DNA of 64,000 nt, taken from assembly GCF_002211105.1 (NCBI RefSeq), contig NZ_JPUA01000034.1, positions 836,213-900,212 on the forward strand. The letters run 5' to 3'. The notes below the pieces were generated by a model. The model did not search any database. It saw only the letters and a program-made list of their open reading frames with translations, and was not told the DNA's origin. Positions 53,274 through 63,032 of this stretch are shown one piece after another. The translations under genes and the position numbers were made by a program. Within the stretch, counting starts at the first letter, position 1; each line of letters opens with the position of its first letter. Source of the DNA: Halomonas campaniensis (GTDB taxonomy: Bacteria > Pseudomonadota > Gammaproteobacteria > Pseudomonadales > Halomonadaceae).

Positions 53274-55037
53274 ATGGCAAAGCAACAGGAAGCGACGGAT
53301 CTACAGCGTGCATTAAGCGCCTGTAAGGGTTCGTTTGTATCGGTGGGCTTTTTCAGCATGTTCGTCAATTTGCTCATGCTAGTTCCCCCCATGTATATGC
53401 TCCAAGTGTATGACCGCGTACTTACCACGCAAAGTCTCGATACGCTCATCATGTTAACGCTTGTCGTCGTCTTTCTTTTTATGGTGATGGGGGGGCTTGA
53501 GCTAGTTCGGTCAAGAATGTTGGTTAGGATAGGGAACCGATTAGATACCACGATTAATCAGCGTCTCTATGGCGCTATGTTTCGCCGTAGTCTAGTTGCA
53601 CCAGGGTCTCAAAGCGCTCAGCCGCTAAATGACTTGACCAGCCTGCGACAGTTTCTTACTGGGAATGGCTTATTTGCCTTTTTTGACGCGCCTTGGGTGC
53701 CCGTTTATCTAGGCATTCTGTTTATTTTTCACCCATGGCTAGGCGTATTTGCCACCTGTGCAGGGATTATTTTGTTCGCGCTTGCAGTTGCTAATGAAAA
53801 ATCTACTAAGACCCTACTTGCTGAAGCCAATAGCGAGCAAATTCAAGCTCAGAATCTTGCTAACTCTAACTTGCGAAACGCTGAAGTACTTCATGCTATG
53901 GGCATGCTGCCAGGCATTATGGGACGCTGGTCAAAGCGACATCATGAGTTCCTTGCTAAACAGTCACAAGCTAGTGACCGTGCAGGTGCCTTAACCAATA
54001 CATCTAAAGTAATGCGCTTGCTCTTTCAGTCATTAATTCTTGGCCTGGGTGCGCTTTTAGTGCTCCAGGGTGAAATGACCCCCGGAATGATGATTGCCGC
54101 CTCTATCCTGATGGGGCGTGCGCTGGCACCTATCGATCAAATGATAGGTGGCTGGAAAGGCTTTGTCGCAGCACGTGGCGCTTATAGCCGATTAAACGAG
54201 CTATTGACGCAGATACCCGATGAGCAGCGTCATATGTCTCTGCCAGCGCCGAAAGGCATTATCGATGTAGAGAACGTAGCGGCTGCTCCTCCAGGTGCCC
54301 GTATGGCTACCATCCGGGGTATTAACTTTAGCGTCGCTAAAGGCGAGCATGTGGGCATTATTGGCCCAAGTGCGGCAGGTAAATCAACCCTTGCCCGCGT
54401 ACTGCTAGGGATATGGCCAACGCAGGTTGGAGATGTAAGACTTGATGGTGGTGCGGTTAACCAATACAACCGTGACGAACTGGGCCCCCATATTGGCTAC
54501 TTACCGCAGGATATCGAGCTCTTTGATGGCACTATCAGTGAAAATATTGCCCGTTTTGGGGATATTGATTCTGAAAAAGTGGTTGCTGCAGCCAAAAAGG
54601 CGGGTGTTCATGAAATGGTGCTAGAGCTTTCTAATGGTTATGACACCATTATTGGTTCTAACAGTGGTGCCCTCTCTGGTGGTCAACGTCAACGCTTAGG
54701 CCTGGCTCGTGCCTTATACGGCAATCCTGTTTTGGTCGTTTTAGACGAACCTAATGCCAACCTAGATGATGCTGGAGAGCGAGCGCTGAGCCAAGCAATC
54801 GCTCAGTTAAAAGCTGAAGGCACAACGCTATTTGTGATAAGCCACCGAACTAGTGTGTTGAAAAACATGGATAAGCTACTGGTGATGAAAGAAGGACAAG
54901 TAAGCATGTTTGGCTCTAGAGACGAAGTGCTTGCTCAGTTTGCTAAAAAACCGCGCCCCCAGGTTAACCAGCAAAGTGCTGCTCGTCTCTCTGCCATAGC
55001 AGGTGGGCGTGGCACTGGTGGCAGCGAGGAGTCGTAA
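53274..55037 (+). CDS. type I secretion system ABC permease/ATPase, PrtD type
   Basis: A 587-residue ABC exporter. The membrane domain spans about 20-310, with the first helices at 24-50 and 62-85; there is no N-terminal C39-like peptidase domain. The ATPase has Walker A GPSAAGKST, signature GALSGGQRQRLGLARAL, Walker B VLVVLDEPNANLD and H-loop ISHRTS. The PrtD/HasD-like type exports proteins with C-terminal signals such as RTX enzymes. It is the first gene of a three-gene set with HlyD-type and TolC-type genes, and is the probable exporter for the two enzymes upstream. Confidence 0.93.
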   Translation: MAKQQEATDLQRALSACKGSFVSVGFFSMFVNLLMLVPPMYMLQVYDRVLTTQSLDTLIMLTLVVVFLFMVMGGLELVRSRMLVRIGNRLDTTINQRLYGAMFRRSLVAPGSQSAQPLNDLTSLRQFLTGNGLFAFFDAPWVPVYLGILFIFHPWLGVFATCAGIILFALAVANEKSTKTLLAEANSEQIQAQNLANSNLRNAEVLHAMGMLPGIMGRWSKRHHEFLAKQSQASDRAGALTNTSKVMRLLFQSLILGLGALLVLQGEMTPGMMIAASILMGRALAPIDQMIGGWKGFVAARGAYSRLNELLTQIPDEQRHMSLPAPKGIIDVENVAAAPPGARMATIRGINFSVAKGEHVGIIGPSAAGKSTLARVLLGIWPTQVGDVRLDGGAVNQYNRDELGPHIGYLPQDIELFDGTISENIARFGDIDSEKVVAAAKKAGVHEMVLELSNGYDTIIGSNSGALSGGQRQRLGLARALYGNPVLVVLDEPNANLDDAGERALSQAIAQLKAEGTTLFVISHRTSVLKNMDKLLVMKEGQVSMFGSRDEVLAQFAKKPRPQVNQQSAARLSAIAGGRGTGGSEES

Positions 55038-55038
55038 T

Positions 55039-56418
55039 ATGAGCAACCGCAAAGATCAGCTCCCAGTTAAAAGCGAAATAGATGTAACACCACAAGGCCC
55101 TGCTACCATCGAAGGCGAGGCGCAAGAGAAGTTGCCAACCAGTGATAAAGGTTATCGTAGGCTTGGCTACGCTATTTTAGGTATAGCGCTTGGCGGATTC
55201 GTATTATGGTCTGTGACTGCCTCGTTGGCGGTGGCTGTTGTAGCCCCTGGCAATGTTTCTATGGAGTCTTTTAAGCGTACTGTTCAGCACCTTGAAGGGG
55301 GGATTGTTCGAGAGTTGTTGGTGCAAGATGGCGATAAGGTAGAAGCTGGGCAGCCACTGGTGATCTTGAGCGATACGCAGGCACGTTCGCAGTTGGAAAT
55401 TGCTCAGTCACAGTACTTTATAAATCGTGCTATGGAGGTGCGCTTACTGGCAGAGCAGCAAGGGGCCGAAACGCTTGAGATGCCCGAAGAACTGATGTCG
55501 GTGGACAACGAAAGAATCCAGCAGGTAACGGCTGTTCAGCAAAGTCTGTTTCATGCACGTCGTCAATCACTGCTCAGTACACTCGACTCAATGGATCAGC
55601 AAATTATCCAAATGCAGGAGCAGATTGAAGGCCTAGAGGCGCGCGAACGAGTCAATAACCAGCGTATTAGCTCGTTGCGGTCTGAAGCAGAAGACTTTCG
55701 TTCGCTGTACCGTGAAGGGCTAGGCGACAACCAGCGGCTGCGTGAACTAGAACGACAAATACTGCAATACCAAGGCGATAATGCGGAGTTCCAATCTAAT
55801 ATTGCCCAATTACGTTCGCAAATCAGCGAAAACCGTATGCAAAAAGAGATTACTCAGCAAGAGTTTCAGGCTGAAGTGGGGGAGCAACTACGCAGTGCCC
55901 AGGCGCAAATAGCGGAAGCAGAGGAGCAAATTACCTCGTTGACCGACCAAGTGAATCGCACCGTGGTAAGTGCTCCTGTTTCAGGCACCATTGTGGGGCG
56001 TCAAGTTCATACTATTGGCGCGGTAGTTCGCCCAGGCGACACCATTATGGAAGTGGTGCCTTCTGATGATGGCTTTGTGGTAGAAGCTCGTGTACCTAAT
56101 CGCGATATTGACAGCCTGTTTATAGGCCAGCTTGCTGAAATTCGTTTTTCTGCCTTCAATCAGCGATTAACAAACATTATTGATGGTGAAATTATTCACC
56201 TTAGTGCCGATAGTTTTGAAGATGAAGCGACTGGTCAGCGTTACTACAAAGCGCGCATTCGGGTAACTGATGAAGGAAAAGAAGATATGACCGAGCAGAT
56301 GCATCTGCTTTCTGGGATGCCGGCCGAGGTCATGATTCGTACTGGTGAACGTACTTTTGCTAGCTACATTGCTAAGCCTGTTACCGACATGCTAGCTCGC
56401 GCTATCCGGGAGGATTAA
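55039..56418 (+). CDS. HlyD family type I secretion adaptor, PrtE type
   Basis: A 459-residue membrane-fusion protein that joins the ABC exporter to the outer-membrane channel. One membrane helix lies at about 38-60 (YAILGIALGGFVLWSVTASL), followed by the barrel-lipoyl half-motif VQHLEGGIVRELLVQDGDKVEAGQPLV, a long coiled coil (about 145-310; Gln- and Glu-rich) and the second lipoyl half SAPVSGTIVGRQVHTIGAVVRPGD. The start at 55039 has GAGGAG upstream and lies 1 nt after the ABC gene. Its stop overlaps the TolC start (TAATG). Confidence 0.93.
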   Translation: MSNRKDQLPVKSEIDVTPQGPATIEGEAQEKLPTSDKGYRRLGYAILGIALGGFVLWSVTASLAVAVVAPGNVSMESFKRTVQHLEGGIVRELLVQDGDKVEAGQPLVILSDTQARSQLEIAQSQYFINRAMEVRLLAEQQGAETLEMPEELMSVDNERIQQVTAVQQSLFHARRQSLLSTLDSMDQQIIQMQEQIEGLEARERVNNQRISSLRSEAEDFRSLYREGLGDNQRLRELERQILQYQGDNAEFQSNIAQLRSQISENRMQKEITQQEFQAEVGEQLRSAQAQIAEAEEQITSLTDQVNRTVVSAPVSGTIVGRQVHTIGAVVRPGDTIMEVVPSDDGFVVEARVPNRDIDSLFIGQLAEIRFSAFNQRLTNIIDGEIIHLSADSFEDEATGQRYYKARIRVTDEGKEDMTEQMHLLSGMPAEVMIRTGERTFASYIAKPVTDMLARAIRED

Positions 56419-57869
56419 TGACACGGACGCCACGTTTTGCTCTTAGTGCGCTTGCACTGACTATCACGCTGTTAAGCCAGTCTGCATTAGCACAGAGCGA
56501 TGTGCCTGCTGATCAGCAAGCCCTTAGCGAATTAGAAGCGCTTGCCAATAGCGAGTCAACGTCCCAAACGTTGCCTTCACTGCCTGATCTGTTTTCCAGG
56601 GCTCTACGCCATGACGCAGATCTTTCACGTCAGCGTTATGAGTTAGATGCCACTCGCGAAGAAGTGCCGATGGCGCGTTCTCAGCTTCTGCCACAAGTTA
56701 GTGCCTCAGGAGGCTATTTGTGGCAGGACTCATCGAATTCTCAAACGGTTGATGAGTTGAATTTGACAGGGGATGCCCCGCGGCCTGCTGAAATCGATGA
56801 AACCTATTACCAGGTTCAGCTTCAGCAACCACTGTTTAGCCTCGAACGTTGGCGCAAGATGGATGTTGCTAACGCTCAGGTTAGTGCCGCCGAATTACAG
56901 CTTGCCGTCGTTGAGCAAGAGTTGGCGCTGCAGGTTAGTGAAGCCTATATAAAAGCCTATTTAGCCTCCCAACGTTTAGGACTCTTAGAGTCTCAACAAG
57001 CTTCTCTTGAACTACAGGTACGCCAAGCGAGTCGAGCATTTGATCTAGGTGTTGGTAACCGTGTCGACTTGCTGGAAGCTCAATCTAGGTACGATCAGGC
57101 AGTATCCGACGCAGTTGAAGCTGAAAATGAGTTAGACAATGCGCTTAGCGAATTGGAACGCCTTACTGGTGTTACGCCACGGTTTCAACGTTCAGCTCCT
57201 GGTGAGCTGACCACTGTTACCCTCAATGGCGATATTGGTAATCCCGACGAATGGATTCCACGCACCAGCCAAAACCTAAGGGTATTATTAGCCCAGGAAG
57301 AGCAACAAGTTGCGCAAGCTAACACCAGCGTTAGGCGTTCGGGTTATTACCCTGAGGTAAATTTAACGCTTAGCTATTCGGATAGACAAAGTGAAGATTA
57401 TCTTCGTGAAAGCGAAGATTACCGAGCCAATGTCGAGGTTAGTGTGCCAATTTATCGGGGCGGCTATACCAACGCAAGTGTTCGCCAAGGGGAAAAACGT
57501 ATTGAAGCGGGCTTGGCTGCTTTGGACAACGAGCGCAACTTAGCCATACAAGAGGTGCGACAACGGATTAGGGCTCTCAATGGCGGCGAACGCCGCCTTG
57601 AAGCGCTCAATCAAGCCATTTCATCCAGTCAGCTGTTTTTAGAAGCTGCCGAGAAGGGTGAACAACTGGGGTTGAGGGATCTAGTGGATGTGCTTGATGC
57701 ACGAGCAAGCCTCTATGATCAGCGTATTCAGTATGTCGACACAGTCGGTAACTATGCTTTGGATATGTTGTCACTTCACACTGCAGTGGGTAGCTTAGAA
57801 AGTGACGATCTTAATCGTATTATGTCGCTACTGGCCTCGTTGTCCACTTCATCGCAGGTAGCGCGGTAG
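56418..57869 (+). CDS. TolC family outer-membrane protein
   Basis: A 483-residue outer-membrane channel. The Sec signal is residues 1-25 (FALSALALTITLLSQSALAQ). The paired coiled-coil repeats typical of TolC follow, with LPDLFSRALRHDADLSRQRYELDATREEVPMARSQLLPQVSASGGY (split) and the second copy starting near PRTSQNLRVLLAQEEQQVAQANTSVRRSGYYPEVNL. It completes the type I secretion system in this operon. The gene overlaps the adaptor stop by 1 nt. Confidence 0.93.
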   Translation: MTRTPRFALSALALTITLLSQSALAQSDVPADQQALSELEALANSESTSQTLPSLPDLFSRALRHDADLSRQRYELDATREEVPMARSQLLPQVSASGGYLWQDSSNSQTVDELNLTGDAPRPAEIDETYYQVQLQQPLFSLERWRKMDVANAQVSAAELQLAVVEQELALQVSEAYIKAYLASQRLGLLESQQASLELQVRQASRAFDLGVGNRVDLLEAQSRYDQAVSDAVEAENELDNALSELERLTGVTPRFQRSAPGELTTVTLNGDIGNPDEWIPRTSQNLRVLLAQEEQQVAQANTSVRRSGYYPEVNLTLSYSDRQSEDYLRESEDYRANVEVSVPIYRGGYTNASVRQGEKRIEAGLAALDNERNLAIQEVRQRIRALNGGERRLEALNQAISSSQLFLEAAEKGEQLGLRDLVDVLDARASLYDQRIQYVDTVGNYALDMLSLHTAVGSLESDDLNRIMSLLASLSTSSQVAR

Positions 57870-57878
57870 TCAGCAACT

Positions 57879-59255
57879 ATGGCCGTTATAAAAACAAGTC
57901 AAGGTAGCGAATGGTTGCGGCGCGCTATGCGCTGCTTTGACGCAGGTATCGCCACGTTAGTGGCATTGGTTGCCCTTTGGCTAATGCCCGATATCGATTC
58001 CGACGGCAATGATTACCTTTTTTTAATACTTATTGGCAGTTTATTACTGCCAGCAGTAGGCGAACTAATTGGACTCTACCAGCCATGGCGCGGGCGTAGC
58101 CTTTACACCATGCTCGGTATTTACCTCGCCACCTGGATTGCTACTATAGGCTTGCTCAGCCTATTGCTTGTCGCTATTCAAGGTACGCAGAGTTTTTCTC
58201 GGTTATGGATGGGGGTTTCTGCATTATCAGTTCTGGCAGTGGGCAGTATTATGCGTACCTTGCTGTATGGGTATTTAAGACGCCTGCGAGCAAAAGGGCA
58301 CAATTTAAAGCGCGTGCTGCTAATCGGTAAAAAAGATAATATCGCGCTATTAGAAAAAAAAATCGTCGAAACGCCCCATGCTGGTTATGTAGTAGTAGGG
58401 CATTACGTAGATGAAGACGACACAACGTTTTTTCACAGAATGGCTGTTTTCGCAAAAGAAAATATATTTCAACGTGGTTTTGATGAAATATGGTTAGGCT
58501 ATCCTTTGATCCAAGGTAATCGCGTTCGGCACTTAATGCGTTTACTTGCCGGTATTCCATCAAGTATCCGCTTTTTCCCCGATCTACCTGATATACGTTT
58601 TCTGAATCATCGCATTGCGCAGGTAGCAGGTCTTTACTCATTAGAGCTCAATTATACGCCTCTCAATGGCCCCATGCGTTTAGTTAAAGCCTTGGAAGAT
58701 CGTGTGCTAGGCCTAGTGCTCTTTGTAATTTTTCTTCCTGTAATGTTGGTTGTGGCTGTCGCGATCAAATGGAGTATGGGTAGCCCGGTACTTTTTAAAC
58801 AAGAGCGCCATGGTCTGGATGGTAAGCGTTTCAGAATTTACAAGTTTAGAACAATGCTCTTGCACGATGGTAGCCAAACCAAACAGGCATCACATTGTGA
58901 TGAGCGGGTAACCCCGCTGGGGCGTTTTCTGCGACGTACTAGCCTGGATGAATTGCCTCAGCTATATAATGTTCTTCAGGGCCGCATGTCGCTGGTTGGG
59001 CCCAGGCCTCATGCAATGGATCATAACGATCACTACAAAGATCATATTGATATATATATGCAAAGACATCGGGTTAAACCGGGTATGACAGGTTGGGCTC
59101 AAGTCAATGGTCTACGAGGGATAACCGACGATGTAAAGCTTATGGAGAAGCGAGTAGAGTACGACCTATATTATATTGAACGATGGTCTTTAGGATTTGA
59201 CTTGAAAATATTAACAATGACCTTGACTAAGGGTTTTGTTAACGGCCAGCCTTAA
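57879..59255 (+). CDS. undecaprenyl-phosphate sugar phosphotransferase, WbaP/WcaJ type
   Basis: A 458-residue enzyme that puts the first sugar-1-phosphate onto undecaprenyl phosphate at the inner membrane. Four helices lie in the N-terminal 115 residues, then a CoA-binding-like region (about 140-250), another helix (about 280-300) and the catalytic domain with LFKQERHGLDGKRFRIYKFRTM and TSLDELPQLYNVLQGRMSLVGPRPH. The PYKPGMTGWAQVNG-like segment is near residue 405. It opens an exopolysaccharide gene group, 10 nt after the TolC gene. Confidence 0.9.
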   Translation: MAVIKTSQGSEWLRRAMRCFDAGIATLVALVALWLMPDIDSDGNDYLFLILIGSLLLPAVGELIGLYQPWRGRSLYTMLGIYLATWIATIGLLSLLLVAIQGTQSFSRLWMGVSALSVLAVGSIMRTLLYGYLRRLRAKGHNLKRVLLIGKKDNIALLEKKIVETPHAGYVVVGHYVDEDDTTFFHRMAVFAKENIFQRGFDEIWLGYPLIQGNRVRHLMRLLAGIPSSIRFFPDLPDIRFLNHRIAQVAGLYSLELNYTPLNGPMRLVKALEDRVLGLVLFVIFLPVMLVVAVAIKWSMGSPVLFKQERHGLDGKRFRIYKFRTMLLHDGSQTKQASHCDERVTPLGRFLRRTSLDELPQLYNVLQGRMSLVGPRPHAMDHNDHYKDHIDIYMQRHRVKPGMTGWAQVNGLRGITDDVKLMEKRVEYDLYYIERWSLGFDLKILTMTLTKGFVNGQP

Positions 59256-59404
59256 AAAAGAAAAGTACACTTATGGCTAATAATGAGTACTCTGCTAAAA
59301 ATTTTGAAGTGAATTAGTGTTTAATGGCATGAGTATAAATGCTAAATGAAAATTTTAAGTTTGGATGCTGATAGCTGCCAAGTGGCTTGTCTCAAGGAGG
59401 ATTT

Positions 59405-60844
59405 ATGATTTTACCCGTAATTTTATCAGGTGGGTCAGGTTCACGCTTATGGCCAGTGTCTCGTGAGCATTACCCCAAGCAGTTTTTGAACCTGCATAAA
59501 GATGATGTTAGTTTGCTGCAAGAAGCGGCACTTCGCCTGAAGGATGTCGCCAATGCAGGCGCACCCATTATTGTATGTAACGAAGAACATCGTTTTTTAG
59601 TTGCCGAACAAATGCAGCAGGTCGGCTTCAAAGGTAGCCAAATTATACTAGAGCCCTGCGGTCGGAATACAGCACCCGCATTAGCAATTGCAGCGTTGGC
59701 TGCAGCTGAAGTAAACGTAGAAGCTGAATTGTTGGTAATGCCTGCTGATCACGTGATCAAAGATGTAACAGCATTCTCTGATGCGGTAGAAAAAGGCCAT
59801 ACGCTGAGTCAGCAAGGCAAGCTAGTGACGTTTGGTATTACGCCAGCTTCGCCGCACACAGGTTATGGATACATAAAGCGCGGTTCAGCACTGAGTGAAG
59901 GATTCGCCGTTGAAGCGTTTGTCGAAAAGCCGGATTTAGCCGCTGCTGAAAGCTATTTAAAAACCGGTGACTACCTCTGGAATAGTGGAATATTTTTATT
60001 TAAAGCCAGCAGCTACTTAGAAGCATTAAAGCAGTATGCGCCTGATATCCTAACGTCTTGCCAAGCCGCCTACCAAGCGCGCACAGAAGACATGGACTTT
60101 TTGCGCATTGAAGCGGCATCGTTTGCCCAATGCAGAAATGAGTCCATAGATTATGCGGTGATGGAACACACCAAGCAGGCAGCCGTTGTGCCTATGTCAC
60201 CTGGCTGGAGTGACATAGGTGCTTGGGACGCGCTCCACGAACTGCGTTCTATCGAGGACAAGCAGAGCGGCAACGTCGTGCATGGCGATGTGATGCTCCA
60301 TGAAACCCAGAACAGCTTGGTTTATAGCGATTCACGTTTAGTGGCGGCTGTCGGCGTTAAAGATCTGATCATCGTCGAAACCGACGATGCCGTGTTAGTT
60401 GCTGACCGCCATCAGGCTCAGGATACAAAATTAATCGTTAATGCCCTTAAAGCTGCGGGGCGTAAAGAGTTTCAGTCGCACCAACAGGTTTATCGACCCT
60501 GGGGGCATTACCGCACCATGGTATTAACGGATAGCTTTCAGGTGAAAGAAATAGTCGTTAATCCAGGCGGCAAGCTCTCCTTGCAAATGCACCACCATCG
60601 TGCGGAGCACTGGGTGGTTGTGCAAGGCACCGCGCAGGTTACTCAGGGTGAAGGGCATGGGGATATATCGAAGTTGCGCAGCTTTTTGTTGTCTGAAGAT
60701 GAGTCCACCTATATACCATTAGGCACAGTGCACTGTCTTGAAAACCCCGGTGTGATACCTCTCAAGCTGATTGAAGTGCAAACCGGTTCCTACCTTGGGG
60801 AAGACGACATCGTCCGTTATAACGACAAATATGGTCGAGAATAA
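59405..60844 (+). CDS. manC: mannose-1-phosphate guanylyltransferase / mannose-6-phosphate isomerase
   Basis: A 479-residue bifunctional enzyme that makes GDP-mannose. The nucleotidyltransferase opens with ILPVILSGGSGSRLWPVSREHYPKQFL and has NTAPALAIAALAAAE, the FVEKPDLAAAESYL motif and the SDIGAWDAL end. The cupin isomerase domain (about 365-479) has the metal-binding segment KLSLQMHHHRAEHWVVVQGTA. The start at 59405 follows AAGGAGG at perfect spacing. GDP-mannose would feed polysaccharide synthesis along with the WbaP and GT4 genes around it. Confidence 0.93.
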   Translation: MILPVILSGGSGSRLWPVSREHYPKQFLNLHKDDVSLLQEAALRLKDVANAGAPIIVCNEEHRFLVAEQMQQVGFKGSQIILEPCGRNTAPALAIAALAAAEVNVEAELLVMPADHVIKDVTAFSDAVEKGHTLSQQGKLVTFGITPASPHTGYGYIKRGSALSEGFAVEAFVEKPDLAAAESYLKTGDYLWNSGIFLFKASSYLEALKQYAPDILTSCQAAYQARTEDMDFLRIEAASFAQCRNESIDYAVMEHTKQAAVVPMSPGWSDIGAWDALHELRSIEDKQSGNVVHGDVMLHETQNSLVYSDSRLVAAVGVKDLIIVETDDAVLVADRHQAQDTKLIVNALKAAGRKEFQSHQQVYRPWGHYRTMVLTDSFQVKEIVVNPGGKLSLQMHHHRAEHWVVVQGTAQVTQGEGHGDISKLRSFLLSEDESTYIPLGTVHCLENPGVIPLKLIEVQTGSYLGEDDIVRYNDKYGRE

Positions 60845-60894
60845 GCACCGAGGCGAAAAAAGCGTGTGGTTACAAATAGGAGCAAAATGCTGTA

Positions 60895-62010
60895 ATGAAA
60901 GTCGCCATTGTCCACGACTGGCTGACCACCTGGGCTGGTGCCGAAAAAGCGCTGGCCGAGTTGCTCAACTGTTTCCCTCAAGCTGAGATATTTACCACCG
61001 TCAATTTTCTCTCCGAGGATGCTAACTCTACCCTTGAGCGTCATGTTATCCACACCAGTTTTATTCAGCGATTGCCCTTTGCAAAAAAGCGCTACAGGCA
61101 ATATTTGCCACTCATGCCGTTAGCGGTAGAGCAGTTCGATCTCAAGGGGTTCGACCTGATTCTATCCAGCAGCCATGCAGTAGCCAAAGGAGTGATATCC
61201 GACCCCGGCGCGGTGCATATCTGCTACTGCTACAGCCCCATGCGGTACGCCTGGGACATGCAGCACCAGTACTTACGTCAGTCTGGTAAAGAGAAGGGCC
61301 TGTTAAGCTGGTTAATGCGTTGGCAGCTTCATCGCCTACGTCAATGGGACTTCATAAGTGCTCAGCGCGTTGACCACTTTGTGGCTATTTCTAATTATAT
61401 AAAGCGGCGCATTGAAACCTGTTATCGTCGGGAGGCCGAAGTAATTTATCCACCGGTAGATGTGGATAAGTTTTGCTATGACCGTCCAAGGGAAAAATTT
61501 TATCTAACCGCTTCACGGATGGTGCCTTATAAGCGTATTGATCTGGTCATAGAGGCTTTCAATAAAACTCCAGAAAGGCAGCTAATTGTGATTGGCGATG
61601 GGCCAGATTATGCCAAGCTGGCATCGCTAGCAGGCCCAAATGTAACGCTTATGGGGTATCAGCCCGATCACATATTAGTGGATCATTTGGAGCGAACCCA
61701 GGCCTTTATTTTTATGGCTGAGGAAGACTTTGGAATACTGCCTGTGGAGGCTCAGGCTGCTGGAGCCCCGGTAATTGGCTATGGTGTCGGAGGATTAACT
61801 GAAACAACGCTGAACAACGTCTCAGGCCTCTGGGTTGAAGAGCAGAGCAGCAAAGCGCTGGTTGAATGTCTGCAACAATTTGAAGCACTTAAGCGCGACA
61901 ATGAAGCAGCCTTCTCGCCTAAAGTGTGTAGGAAAAATGCAGAGCGGTTTGCCACGGCGAATTTTACCCAAGCAATCCAGTCGCTGGTGAAGCAACACCT
62001 GTCCCGCTAG
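60895..62010 (+). CDS. GT4 family glycosyltransferase, WbaZ-like
   Basis: A 371-residue retaining glycosyltransferase of the GT-B fold. The N-terminus VAIVHDWLTTWAGAEKALAELL and the PMRYAWDMQHQYLR segment resemble WbaZ-like mannosyltransferases. The C-terminal half holds ASRMVPYKRIDLVIEAFNKTPERQLIVIGDGPD (split) and the E-x7-E-type FMAEEDFGILPVEAQAAGAPVIGYGVGG. It likely adds mannose from GDP-mannose to the lipid-linked oligosaccharide. Its stop shares the CTAG palindrome with the stop of the convergent gene. Confidence 0.88.
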   Translation: MKVAIVHDWLTTWAGAEKALAELLNCFPQAEIFTTVNFLSEDANSTLERHVIHTSFIQRLPFAKKRYRQYLPLMPLAVEQFDLKGFDLILSSSHAVAKGVISDPGAVHICYCYSPMRYAWDMQHQYLRQSGKEKGLLSWLMRWQLHRLRQWDFISAQRVDHFVAISNYIKRRIETCYRREAEVIYPPVDVDKFCYDRPREKFYLTASRMVPYKRIDLVIEAFNKTPERQLIVIGDGPDYAKLASLAGPNVTLMGYQPDHILVDHLERTQAFIFMAEEDFGILPVEAQAAGAPVIGYGVGGLTETTLNNVSGLWVEEQSSKALVECLQQFEALKRDNEAAFSPKVCRKNAERFATANFTQAIQSLVKQHLSR

Positions 62011-63005
62011 TTGACATCTGTTAAGCCTTGATAAAACTGTTCACACTTCAGCATCGGTTGGCTACCTAGCCAGCCGATGATCTGACGTGTGTAATCCAGC
62101 CGTGCCTCGTCTACTAAATGGAAATTAGTGTCAAAGAAATCGTTGGCATCGCGCATAGCAGCTCTGGGCTTGCCTACCCAAAAAAGACCTTCTGCTGTGG
62201 CTATTTGGGGTAATGTTTCATAAAAATGTGCTTCGGTAAAAGAGTCCACATAGCTTCGCTGGAACAACATAGGGGGCGGCAAAAACACCGGGCAGGCGCC
62301 TTTTGCAAGCAATTCATTGCGAAAGCGACGTAGCCGTTCCCAATCAAAGCTACCGTCTCGCAATGCCTTGCCATAGGTTTCAGCAGGTAAAGAGTTCAAA
62401 AAATTCCAGTGACGCTCTTCACGCCGTGCACGCTCGGTGCCTATTTGATCGCCATGCTCATTCTGATGCTGGACACCATAATCACCGTTTACGGTGAAGC
62501 CCTCTGGGAGCCCGCGGTAACCTTCTAGAATTCGTGTAAAGGGTGTTTTAACGACCACCTCAAGCGTTCGCTTGAGAGGTAATTGCAGCAGGGTGCTAGG
62601 GTAGCTGTTTGCCCAATGTATCAGCGCGCTTGAAACCGCCTCTTCCCGGTTATACAGCGGATATTCAAGGGGTAGAAGTACCAAATCTCCTGGGCGGATA
62701 CTGTTTTCAGCGCTGCTTAAAATTACAGGCAGAGAGATGCCAGCATTGACACCAAAATTAACGGCGGGGCGATCATAAGTTTCTTCCAAGTAAGTACTGT
62801 TAATCCCAAACATCGCGCCAGAACCAGCCAGCACCACTATTTTGGGGGACGCTAACGCATCAGCGATTTCCTGTTTATAGTTGATCGATTCAATAATCCA
62901 CTCATTGTTAGGGTGAGGCCGTCCCAACTGCCCAGCCCAAAAAATTACCCACAACGTGAGAATGGCTAAACCGCCAGCGGCCATCCCTGTTAAAAACCGT
63001 ACCAT
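62007..63005 (-). CDS. SGNH/DltD-like exported protein paired with MBOAT
   Basis: A 332-residue protein with an N-terminal membrane anchor (about 5-27) and a periplasmic domain. The segment IVVLAGSGAMFGINS (Ser about residue 62) looks like an SGNH nucleophile block, and DTNFHLVDEARLDY near residue 295 fits the Asp-His pair of DltD/AlgX/AlgJ-type proteins. Such proteins work with MBOAT acyltransferases to acylate polysaccharide outside the inner membrane. It is 27 bp downstream of the MBOAT gene, so the pair is one operon. Confidence 0.75.
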   Translation of the reverse strand: MVRFLTGMAAGGLAILTLWVIFWAGQLGRPHPNNEWIIESINYKQEIADALASPKIVVLAGSGAMFGINSTYLEETYDRPAVNFGVNAGISLPVILSSAENSIRPGDLVLLPLEYPLYNREEAVSSALIHWANSYPSTLLQLPLKRTLEVVVKTPFTRILEGYRGLPEGFTVNGDYGVQHQNEHGDQIGTERARREERHWNFLNSLPAETYGKALRDGSFDWERLRRFRNELLAKGACPVFLPPPMLFQRSYVDSFTEAHFYETLPQIATAEGLFWVGKPRAAMRDANDFFDTNFHLVDEARLDYTRQIIGWLGSQPMLKCEQFYQGLTDVN

Positions 63006-63032
63006 TTAAAATTCCTTTAGGAGGGCGTAGGA

